This document shows positions 44,410-51,086 of a stretch of 51,086 nt of DNA, piece by piece. The stretch's first letter is position 1. Each line of letters begins with the position of its first letter. The notes below the pieces were generated by a model. The model searched no databases. It was not told the DNA's origin and saw only the letters and a program-made list of their open reading frames with translations. The translations under genes were made by a program, and so were the position numbers. Origin of the DNA: Spirochaetales bacterium. GTDB lineage: Bacteria; Spirochaetota; Spirochaetia; SZUA-6; JAFGRV01. The stretch spans positions 1-51,086 of the forward strand of contig JAFGHO010000045.1 of the NCBI GenBank assembly GCA_016930085.1, written 5' to 3'.

Positions 44410-44439
44410 TTTATATCATTAATCCGCGGATAACCTCAA
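44410..44439 (-). promoter_or_regulatory. Promoter of the TrpXYZ-type operon with palindrome in the spacer
   Basis: On the minus strand TTGAGG (44434-44439), 18 bases, TATAAA (44410-44415). The spacer contains ATCCGCGGAT, a perfect 10-bp palindrome that could be an operator. Confidence 0.45.
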
Positions 44440-44568
44440 GCGACCGATCCCCGGTAACCGTTACTCCGGCCTGAGACGAATTCACATAGTTATTTATGGA
44501 ACACGGCAATAACGATTCAATCGGTGTTTATCTCCGCGCATGCGGTGATGATACACCCGCGGGCTCTA

Positions 44569-44679
44569 TCAGTTTTTCATCGCTCCCGTATCATAATAGC
44601 TATCGTCGACGAACAATTCCTTTTTCAACAACCCGGCCGTATTGAACCTGAAAATCTCCTGCATGTATATTTTACTCAT
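44569..44679 (-). CDS. Candidate 36-residue small ORF
   Basis: ATG at 44679 to TGA at 44569-44571. The peptide MSKIYMQEIFRFNTAGLLKK, ending YYDTGAMKN, has normal protein composition and a GGCGGAAAT sequence before the ATG. It resembles no family I recognise and may be the end of a decayed gene. The surrounding 44440-44690 holds nothing else. Confidence 0.3.
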   Translation of the reverse strand: MSKIYMQEIFRFNTAGLLKKELFVDDSYYDTGAMKN

Positions 44680-44696
44680 ATTTCCGCCCCGGTCAC

Positions 44697-44725
44697 TTGA
44701 CTTTTTGATTCACAATGGGTATAGT
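44697..44725 (+). promoter_or_regulatory. Promoter of tRNA-Gln
   Basis: TTGACT (44697-44702), 17 bases, TATAGT (44720-44725), about 45 bases before the tRNA. Confidence 0.7.
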
Positions 44726-44769
44726 ATGCCCGTAAAACAGCAGGAGGCATATATTCCTTGTTTTCGCCA

Positions 44770-44842
44770 TGGGTAGTAGCTCAATTGGTAGAGCACCTGA
44801 CTCTGGATCAGGGGGTTGGTGGTTCAAGCCCATCCTACCCAG
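44770..44842 (+). tRNA. tRNA-Gln (anticodon CUG)
   Basis: A full cloverleaf can be folded: acceptor TGGGTAG/CTACCCA, D-stem GCTC/GAGC, anticodon stem CCTGA/TCAGG with loop CTCTGGA (anticodon CTG), T-arm GGTGG-TTCAAGC-CCATC. U1-A72 and discriminator G73 are identity marks of glutamine tRNA. The 3' CCA is not encoded. Confidence 0.93.
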
Positions 44843-44993
44843 TCGGGCATTTGAATCCATAAAAAGCAAACCTATCTCGAACGAGCGGCTATACATAAAA
44901 ACGTATTGTCGTAGATACGGTTCCCCGTTATGTTCCTTTTCTACAGTTGTTGTCGGATGACATCATCAATAATAAATCCACAGGAAATATGGA

Positions 44994-45031
44994 TGTAAAA
45001 GCCGGCCGTTTGCCGGAAGTACGGCTTTACA
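44994..45031 (+). terminator. Hairpin downstream of the tRNA
   Basis: TGTAAAAGCCG and CGGCTTTACA flank a 17-base loop. It may end the tRNA transcript; no clear T run follows. Confidence 0.35.
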
Positions 45032-45096
45032 CTGTATCGTTTTTCATCTATGCTGTTTCACGGTAAAATATCTCTTTCCCGGAAAGGAGTCATCGA

Positions 45097-46056
45097 ATGC
45101 CCGTTCTCGATATGCCCATCGATGCATTAAAGACCTATAAAGGAATCAATCCGAAGCCCGATGATTTTGAAGAGTTCTGGAAACGGGCACTCGATGAAGT
45201 GCGCGGGCTTGGAACGGCATATGAGCTCGAGCCTTCGGATTTTCAGGCACCGTTTGCCTCGTGTTTTCATCTGTATTTCAGGGGAGTCGGGGGCGCCCGG
45301 ATACACGCGAAGCTTCTGAAGCCGAAGACCGTAACGGATCCCCATCCGGCAGTGGTCCAGTTTCACGGCTACCGGTGTTCGTCCGGCGACTGGTATGAAA
45401 AACTCTGTTTTGTCGGGGCGGGGTATTCCTTTGCCGCCATGGACTGCCGCGGGCAGGGCGGGCTTTCCGAAGACTGCGGGGGAGTGAAAGGCAACACGGA
45501 TAACGGCCACATCATCCGGGGGCTTTCGGATAGCCCCGACAGGCTTCTCTACAGGCAGATTTTTCTCGATACGGTACAGCTCGTACGGATTATCATGAGT
45601 ATGGAAGATACCGATGAAAAACGGGTCGGGGTGTGTGGATATTCACAGGGAGGGGGTCTTTCCCTTGCCTGCGCGGCGCTCGAGCCGGGAATAAAAAAGG
45701 CAGCTGCCGCCTATCCTTTTCTTTGCGATTACAGGCGCGTATGGGAAATGGATTTAGTCGAAAAGGCGTACGCCGAACTCCGAACCTATTTCCGCCTTTA
45801 TGATCCCCTTCACGGGCGGGAGGAAAAAGTTTTCGAACGGCTCGGCTATATCGATGTCCAGCATCTCGCCCCCCGCATAAAAGCGGATGTCCTTATGGCA
45901 ACGGGCCTTATGGATGACTGCTGTCCTCCCTCCACACAATTCGCAGCCTATAATAAAATTCAGGCAAAAAAAGAAGTGGCGGTGTACCCCGATTTAGGCC
46001 ACGAAAACCTGCCGGGCTTTCCGGACAGAATTTTCCAGTTTATGATGGGGCTATAG
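45097..46056 (+). CDS. Acetyl xylan esterase / cephalosporin-C deacetylase family (CE7)
   Basis: The ATG follows GGAAAGGAGTCATCGA; 319 residues, the usual CE7 length. It is an alpha/beta-hydrolase with the family's RGQGG motif (MDCRGQGGLSEDCGG), nucleophile Ser183 in GYSQGG, Asp273 in GLMDD and His302 in GHE. CE7 enzymes remove acetyl groups from xylo-oligosaccharides and related compounds in the cytoplasm. No signal peptide is present, which fits. The gene stands alone. Confidence 0.93.
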   Translation: MPVLDMPIDALKTYKGINPKPDDFEEFWKRALDEVRGLGTAYELEPSDFQAPFASCFHLYFRGVGGARIHAKLLKPKTVTDPHPAVVQFHGYRCSSGDWYEKLCFVGAGYSFAAMDCRGQGGLSEDCGGVKGNTDNGHIIRGLSDSPDRLLYRQIFLDTVQLVRIIMSMEDTDEKRVGVCGYSQGGGLSLACAALEPGIKKAAAAYPFLCDYRRVWEMDLVEKAYAELRTYFRLYDPLHGREEKVFERLGYIDVQHLAPRIKADVLMATGLMDDCCPPSTQFAAYNKIQAKKEVAVYPDLGHENLPGFPDRIFQFMMGL

Positions 46057-46129
46057 ATATAAGCGTGATGCAGGACGTTCCTCGTTGCGCTACGGGAATA
46101 TCGATATGGTGTAATATGAGGATTTTTAT

Positions 46130-46927
46130 ATGGGAAAAATCAGTATAGGTGAGATGATGGAATCAAACGCAGACAAATCGGGCTCTAAAAACGGTGAAGA
46201 AACCGGGAAAAAAGAAGGAAAAACGAGACTGCGCGCCTTTGATCTATCCGCCGTTATCGAGAAAATGAAAGAAATCGACCTGAAAAAAGTCGGTGATTTC
46301 TTCAGGAGGATCAATGTCTATCGAAAGACCCGGGAGGCGCTGGTCGGATGTTATCTTTCCCGGACGGCTTCCGTGGAAAAAAAGAATCTGATTGTCTTTT
46401 GGCAGCCGCTATTCCTCATTATCGCCAAGATAGCGGTCGTCGCGTTTGTATCGTTTAAAATATGGGAGTTGTATCCGATTGTCGGAAAGTGGATGAAGAT
46501 CGGTCTCGATTTTTTCAAACTCCATGAAATCTATAATTTCAGGTTTCCCGGTATCGGCTTTTTCGAATCGGTCGCCAATTATCTGTTTCTGTTTATCCTC
46601 GGTTATCACGGTCTTTTTTTTCTCTATCACCAGTTGCTGGATCTTTTTTCCGTCATCGCTATAAGCGCGGCGGACGGAAAGGTTTTTTACGTGCGGAATC
46701 TCTTTTTAAAAAAGGAACTATATGTTTTTTCGATCCCGGATATCGCCCTGATCGTACTCAGACAGAATATCCTCGCCCGGCTTATCGGTGTGGGGACCAT
46801 CAGCCTGCAGAAAAGGTCGGGAGAACAGGTGGCGATCCGTTCGGTAGGCAACGCGCGAACCCTTCTCATGCTTATATCGGACGGCAAAAAGACGGAAGAA
46901 GGCAGTCCCGCCGGCGAGCCGGCCTGA
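46130..46927 (+). CDS. Membrane protein with PH-like (YdbS/bPH2-type) domain
   Basis: The ATG follows GAGGATTTTTAT; 265 residues. The first 90 residues are charged; two TM helices (about 104-125 and 155-185) are followed by a C-terminal PH-like domain: KVFYVRNLFLKKELYVFSIPDI, LARLIGVGTISLQKRSGEQV. Bacterial PH domains of this type are often in membrane proteins linked to stress tolerance. Function unknown. Part of a run of same-direction genes to the window end. Confidence 0.65.
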   Translation: MGKISIGEMMESNADKSGSKNGEETGKKEGKTRLRAFDLSAVIEKMKEIDLKKVGDFFRRINVYRKTREALVGCYLSRTASVEKKNLIVFWQPLFLIIAKIAVVAFVSFKIWELYPIVGKWMKIGLDFFKLHEIYNFRFPGIGFFESVANYLFLFILGYHGLFFLYHQLLDLFSVIAISAADGKVFYVRNLFLKKELYVFSIPDIALIVLRQNILARLIGVGTISLQKRSGEQVAIRSVGNARTLLMLISDGKKTEEGSPAGEPA

Positions 46928-46988
46928 CAAAGACCGCGAATAGCGGCTCTCCGCTTTACAAACCGGAATTAATCCGGTACCCTCTTTT

Positions 46989-48176
46989 ATGGTAAATCAC
47001 TGGCAGAGGAATATTCTTATAACATCGATTGTCCGCATCTGTCGCTCGCTTATGTTTGCGGTCTCCGTCATCACCCTTTTCTGGAAAAGCTATGGAATGA
47101 ATCTTTTCGATATATTCCTTCTCCAGGCAATCTTCGCAGTAGCGATTGCCGTTTTCGAGATCCCGACCGGTTTTATAGGTGATCAGCTTGGAAGAAAAAA
47201 GACCTTTATCTTAAGCTCCTTTATCATTGCAGCGGGATGGATTATCTATTCGTGTTCGGATACCTTCTGGCAGTTTATCATTGTGGAAGTCACCCTCGGA
47301 CTCGGCTTCAGTTTTATCTCGGGCACGGACTCCTCCCTGATATACGAAAGCCTTTATGAGGAAAAAAAGGCGGATTCGTTCGTACGGGTTGAGGGCAGGC
47401 AGTTGGGGTTCGCCCACACCGCAGAAGCCGTTTCGGCCCTGGTGGGGGGATTTCTCGCTCCGTTTTTGTCCGTTAATATCCTGATGCTTCTCTCCGCATG
47501 CGCGGCGGGAATAGGGCTGGCCCTCTGTTTCGGTATTACCGAACCCTCACGCAGGCCGTACCGCCATCCGCGAGGGACGTTATACGGCCTGTATAAAATA
47601 GGGCGGTATGTGTTTCTCAGAAGCCGTATCGTCCGTTTCGCCCTCCCCCTCATGGCCGCATGCGGACTCTCGACCATGCTCGGTGTCTGGTTATATCAGC
47701 CCCTCTGGCAGGAACGGAATATTCCCCTCTGGTTGTTCGGCGTTCTCTGGGCCGGTATGTCGCTTCCCTCGAGCCTGACCGGTTATTTTGCCCATACTAT
47801 AGAAAAGAAAGTGGGGAAAAAACTCCTCATCAGGCTTCTTCCCTTTCCCGCCGTAATCGGCTATATTTGTATTGCACTTGTTCCGGGATGGGGGGCGATC
47901 GCATTTATTTACATGGTGCCGTTATTGCGGGGCTTGACGTTTCCGATACTCTCGAAATACGTGCATGAAGAGACGTTCAGCGATAAACGTGCCACGGTTC
48001 TTTCAATACAAAGCTGGCTTTTCAGAATCGCCTATTGTCTCACCGGGCCCCTTGTAGGGGCGGTCGGGGAACGATGGGGATTGTCATGGGCCTTTATCGC
48101 ATGCGCCGCAATTTCACTTCTGGCGACCGGTCTTTTTATTCCGGGCCTTGCGGGGCGTATCGACGATGTTTCTTGA
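46989..48176 (+). CDS. MFS transporter
   Basis: The 395-residue protein has about twelve TM helices and the MFS loop 2-3 motif GDQLGRKK. It resembles drug or sugar-phosphate exporters of the group with FEIPTGFIGDQLGRK. The substrate is not predictable. No clear ribosome site precedes the ATG. Confidence 0.85.
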   Translation: MVNHWQRNILITSIVRICRSLMFAVSVITLFWKSYGMNLFDIFLLQAIFAVAIAVFEIPTGFIGDQLGRKKTFILSSFIIAAGWIIYSCSDTFWQFIIVEVTLGLGFSFISGTDSSLIYESLYEEKKADSFVRVEGRQLGFAHTAEAVSALVGGFLAPFLSVNILMLLSACAAGIGLALCFGITEPSRRPYRHPRGTLYGLYKIGRYVFLRSRIVRFALPLMAACGLSTMLGVWLYQPLWQERNIPLWLFGVLWAGMSLPSSLTGYFAHTIEKKVGKKLLIRLLPFPAVIGYICIALVPGWGAIAFIYMVPLLRGLTFPILSKYVHEETFSDKRATVLSIQSWLFRIAYCLTGPLVGAVGERWGLSWAFIACAAISLLATGLFIPGLAGRIDDVS

Positions 48177-48325
48177 TCGTCGGTGCGACTTTTGTTATTA
48201 TATAATGTCGTCCGTCGAATCCCGGAATCGCTTCCATCCCGGGGTAAGCCGGACGATATACGGGCGATGTTTCGAATGGCCCCTCCGGCGCTATTTTGAC
48301 AAAACGGAAAACGAGGGTATATATC

Positions 48326-49264
48326 ATGAGACGGCAGCCATGGGTATTGGTTGCAATTATATTGTTGTTGACGCTTCATCCTGCCATCCCGGCCGAAGAA
48401 GATGAAACCGCACTGACCGTCTACTATACTTCCTCGCTCAACGGTAACCTTGAAGGATGCACCTGTCAATCATGGCCGCGTGCGGGTCTGGTAAAACGGG
48501 CGGCATACCTGAGAGAAAGGGAACGGTCGGCAGGGAGTATACTGATCGAGGCGGGGGATTTCCTCGATCTCAATGCCGATACCAGGCTGACCGGGCATAT
48601 TCTCGACGTGTACGCCGAACTGGGGTATGATGTGGTCTGTGCAGGAGATGTGGAGCTGTCGTTCGGCGGTGAGACCCTCATCGATTTCAAATCAAGGCTT
48701 CCATTATATTGCCATAATCTGATGATAGTCGATACATTGACGGGAAAGGATATACCGTTTACAGAGGGTCCCGTCATACTGGCCGCCGGCAGGTATACGG
48801 TCGGTATTATCTGTGTCCTCGAGGAAGCCGTGATTCGTTTCGGCCCCAAAAAAACGGCCGCTTACGGCTATCGTCTTCTTGACTCCGAAAAAACAACAGA
48901 AGCGCTGCTTTCGATACTGGAAGAAAAAGGGGTCGACGTGAAACTCCTTCTCTTTCACGGCCGCTATGAAACCCTGCTCGGATTTCTCCCCCGTTTCAGC
49001 GGGCTCGATGCCGTTATCTTCGCGCACGAGCAGCGGCTTATCGAGGGGCACCGGGTGGGGGAGACGCATATTTACTCACCCGGCGACGAAGGAAACAGGG
49101 TGGGTATCCTCCGTTTGATATTCGAAAAAGACGGAACGATGAAGCAGTATAACGAGTTTCGCCTGTTCCGGTTCTCTATCGATCCGGACGACCCCCTGGT
49201 ACGGAAAAGAATAAATGAATACAAAAAATATCTGAAAGAACATTATACACAGGAGAATCACTGA
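48326..49264 (+). CDS. Secreted 5'-nucleotidase/metallophosphatase-like protein
   Basis: The ATG at 48326 gives 312 residues with a signal peptide (MRRQPWVLVAIILLLTLHPAIPA). It follows the UshA-like fold: TVYYTSSLNGNLEGCTC, GSILIEAGDFLDL, YDVVCAGDVELS, LLFHGRYETL. The first metal motif (DxH) reads SSLNG, and the usual GNHE reads GDVE, so key metal ligands are missing and it may be a binding rather than a catalytic version. The CTC pair is typical of a subgroup with GNLEPCGC. It overlaps the start of the next gene by one base (TGATG), pointing to joint function in periplasmic redox chemistry. Confidence 0.7.
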   Translation: MRRQPWVLVAIILLLTLHPAIPAEEDETALTVYYTSSLNGNLEGCTCQSWPRAGLVKRAAYLRERERSAGSILIEAGDFLDLNADTRLTGHILDVYAELGYDVVCAGDVELSFGGETLIDFKSRLPLYCHNLMIVDTLTGKDIPFTEGPVILAAGRYTVGIICVLEEAVIRFGPKKTAAYGYRLLDSEKTTEALLSILEEKGVDVKLLLFHGRYETLLGFLPRFSGLDAVIFAHEQRLIEGHRVGETHIYSPGDEGNRVGILRLIFEKDGTMKQYNEFRLFRFSIDPDDPLVRKRINEYKKYLKEHYTQENH

Positions 49265-50742
49265 TGAAACGAAGCGTGACAATGGCCCTTATATTGATTG
49301 CGGGCTGCATTGCTTATGGAGAGATTATTTTTTCACCGTCTGTGTGGGACCTTGGCGCGATCGGAAAAGACCGCATTATCCGGCAGGAACTCACGATTGA
49401 AAACAGCGGTGATGAGGCGCTGGAGGTGGAGATTATTCCCACCTGCGATTGCGCCTGGTCGGAACCCGGGGAAATAACCGTCGGACCGGGTTCAGCCGTG
49501 ACGGTCCTGCTGTTTTTCGATCCCCACGAGGAAACGGGTGAAATCGAAAAGAATTTCATGATCAAGACCAATCTCGAGGACAAGGAACGCCTCTTCTATT
49601 TTATCAAGGGAAGACTCAAAGGAAGCGAATCAGCCGGCGCCGATATCGCCGACGGTGCAGAAGCGTCCGGCGGTGAACGCCAAGCGAAGCTTTTTTATTA
49701 CTATTCTCCCGGCTGCGCCAACTGCCGCAAGTTCATCGAACGAACGATACCCGCGATAGAGAACGAGATGCATGTCGATATCGATCTGGTCGCGAAGGAT
49801 ATCATGGACCCGGATGTCTATCAGGAGTACAAGGGGAAACTCGATGAGCTCGGGGAGAAAGAACGGGCTTTTCCCATCCTCCTGATCGGGAAGACCGTTC
49901 TCCAGGGAGAGGCGGAAATCGAAGGGAGGATGCGGGACGAACTCGCCGCTTTTCTCACCGGAAAGACTCAGGACGGCGGCGATGGTTCGTCTTCCGATTC
50001 GGGAGAGGGGGAAACCGGGGATTCCGGGACGACGATCGCCCTGATTCCCGCGATCACCGCCGGACTTCTCGACGGCATCAATCCCTGCGCGTTCGCCACC
50101 CTCATTTCGCTTCTGACCGCCCTCGCTCTAGCGGGAAAGCGTAAAAAGGAAATACTCATTATCGGTATATTTTTTACCCTTTCGGTCTTTGCCACCTACT
50201 ATCTTGTCGGCCTCGGATTCTTCAAGGTGATCCAGACGGCAAACTCCTTCCCGATCGTCTCACTCGTCATCCACTGGCTGCTCGTCGGGGTACTGGTCGT
50301 TTTCGCCGGTTTGAGTCTCTACGATTACTACCTTATCCGTGTCGGCCGGACGGGGGATATGATCCTCCAGCTTTCGGACACCTTCAAAAAAAGGATCCAG
50401 AATACCATCAAGATGAAGGCCCGGTCAGCCGCGATCGTGGCAAGTTCGATCGTCCTGGGTTTTCTGGTATCCATTTTCGAACTCGGATGCACGGGCCAGG
50501 TTTATTTCCCCTTTATCACGGTCAACGTCCTCAAGATCAGAAAAGAGGCGATCGGGTATATCCTTCTCCTTATTTACAATTTCTGCTTCATTCTGCCCCT
50601 TGTTCTGGTCTTCGCGTTTACCTATTTCGGGATCAGTTCGAAAAAGGTGACGAATGTCTTTCAGAAACATATGGGAACGGTCAAACTGCTGCTTGCCGCG
50701 CTTTTTTTGGGCCTGGCTGCGTATATGATCCTCACCAAATAA
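49264..50742 (+). CDS. DUF1573 + thioredoxin-like + CcdA/DsbD-type membrane fusion protein
   Basis: The 492-residue protein has a signal peptide, a DUF1573 domain (about 20-115, FSPSVWDLGAI, with Cys61 and Cys63 in CDCAW), a thioredoxin-like domain (about 138-235) with the redox motif Cys151-Ala-Asn-Cys154, an acidic Gly/Ser linker, and a six-helix CcdA-type domain (about 262-490) carrying Cys275 in NPCAF and Cys409 in GCTGQVYFP. In DsbD/CcdA such a cysteine pair moves electrons across the membrane to a periplasmic thioredoxin. So this single chain could carry reducing power from the cytoplasm to its own outer thioredoxin and DUF1573 domain. It is followed by gcvH after 21 bases. Confidence 0.85.
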   Translation: MKRSVTMALILIAGCIAYGEIIFSPSVWDLGAIGKDRIIRQELTIENSGDEALEVEIIPTCDCAWSEPGEITVGPGSAVTVLLFFDPHEETGEIEKNFMIKTNLEDKERLFYFIKGRLKGSESAGADIADGAEASGGERQAKLFYYYSPGCANCRKFIERTIPAIENEMHVDIDLVAKDIMDPDVYQEYKGKLDELGEKERAFPILLIGKTVLQGEAEIEGRMRDELAAFLTGKTQDGGDGSSSDSGEGETGDSGTTIALIPAITAGLLDGINPCAFATLISLLTALALAGKRKKEILIIGIFFTLSVFATYYLVGLGFFKVIQTANSFPIVSLVIHWLLVGVLVVFAGLSLYDYYLIRVGRTGDMILQLSDTFKKRIQNTIKMKARSAAIVASSIVLGFLVSIFELGCTGQVYFPFITVNVLKIRKEAIGYILLLIYNFCFILPLVLVFAFTYFGISSKKVTNVFQKHMGTVKLLLAALFLGLAAYMILTK

Positions 50743-50763
50743 AGGAAAAAGGAGAGAAAACGA

Positions 50764-51086
50764 ATGGCGATACCCGAGGATATGCGTTATACGGAAGATC
50801 ATCTCTGGATAAAGGGGGTGGGCGGCTCTTTCCGGTGCGGCATCACCGGTCACGCGCAGGAACTGCTGGGCGACATCGAAGTCGTCGACCTGCCCGAAGC
50901 GGGAACCGCGGTCGGGAAAGGGGAAAAACTCCTCACGCTCGAAAGCCTCAAATCCGCCTTCGATATCATGAGTCCGGCCGCGCTCGAGGTAACGGAATCA
51001 AACGGGGCGGTGAAAGAAAATCCGTCACTCATCAATGCCTCGCCGTTCGGGGAAGGGTGGCTTCTCCGCTTCGCCTGTGACGATGA
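50764..51086 (+). CDS. gcvH: Glycine cleavage system H protein (lipoyl carrier), 3' end cut off
   Basis: The ATG at 50764 follows AAGGAGAG. The frame is open for 107 codons to the window edge and reads as GcvH: MRYTEDHLWIKGVGG, CGITGHAQELLGDIEVVDLP, and the lipoyl-attachment stretch TLESLKSAFDIMSP, where the Lys of ESLK should carry lipoic acid. It shuttles the aminomethyl group in glycine cleavage. Its position right behind a disulfide-relay gene, rather than gcvT/gcvP, is unusual within what is visible; the following genes are outside the window. H-like lipoyl proteins also serve in other redox systems. Confidence 0.88.
   Translation, partial: MAIPEDMRYTEDHLWIKGVGGSFRCGITGHAQELLGDIEVVDLPEAGTAVGKGEKLLTLESLKSAFDIMSPAALEVTESNGAVKENPSLINASPFGEGWLLRFACDD

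Overview
The window looks like chromosomal DNA from a free-living or gut spirochaete-like bacterium. This is an inference from the gene content. The sugar-binding protein has the Ala-Thr-Gly-Thr-Gln-Glu type N-terminus common in Spirochaetes, there is an X/Y/Z transporter of the TrpXYZ type, and many proteins are secreted lipoproteins with CARDB, lamin-tail, golvesin-like or propeller modules. The stretch from about 6.3 to 8.7 kb is visibly AT-richer than the rest and is full of broken genes.

Layout. 1-0.6 kb: 5' part of an IS1380-type transposase with a frameshift. 1.2-6.1 kb: two large CARDB lipoproteins, the first with a C39-like peptidase domain and a very good sigma-54 promoter. 6.3-8.7 kb: a decayed defence island (fragments of hsdR, hsdM and an AAA/OLD-like ATPase, then an EVE-Mrr nuclease cut by a stop codon) followed by an intact Uma2-type gene. 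8.9-13.2 kb: a ZU5/Ig-like surface protein, and on the minus strand a large secreted repeat protein. 13.7-21.6 kb: a four-gene operon of a caspase-like protease with a beta-barrel tail, a propeller lipoprotein, a DUF4384 protein, and one polypeptide carrying CHASE2, histidine kinase, two receivers, a sigma-54 AAA+ domain and a Fis-type HTH. 22-25.6 kb: a sugar ABC importer without its ATPase. 26-31 kb: a lamin-tail lipoprotein, a B12-binding radical SAM enzyme, an ECF sigma factor with small membrane proteins, and a PAS protein. 31.1-34.2 kb: a biotin ECF transporter (ecfT, ecfA, bioY) with birA behind a BirA operator. 34.2-37.3 kb: a LytS/LytTR two-component pair followed by a bactofilin-like membrane protein whose upstream region carries a perfect pair of LytTR sites. 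37.5-41.4 kb: a broken dockerin gene, ssb, an acyl-CoA transferase-GNAT fusion behind two tandem terminators, and a DUF2059 protein. 41.6-44.4 kb: an ABC importer of the TrpXYZ type. 44.8 kb: tRNA-Gln(CUG). 45-51 kb: a CE7 esterase, a PH-like membrane protein, an MFS transporter, a metallophosphatase-like protein, a DUF1573-thioredoxin-CcdA fusion and the start of gcvH.

The most interesting unit is at 10.6-21.6 kb. Two identical-arm palindromes (13487-13512 and 13564-13587) sit between the divergent repeat-protein gene and the caspase operon. On the side of the repeat protein they lie about 115 and 190 bp upstream of the start expected from a sigma-54-like element (13397-13412). That is where an NtrC-type activator normally binds, and the last gene of the caspase operon encodes one fused to its own CHASE2 sensor kinase. 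The proposal is a self-contained sense-and-respond surface system: the CHASE2 protein senses something in the periplasm, drives sigma-54 transcription of the secreted repeat protein and perhaps of the C39/CARDB lipoprotein at 1.2 kb, and is co-expressed with a caspase-like outer-membrane protease. The domains and sites are seen in the sequence; the circuit is inference.
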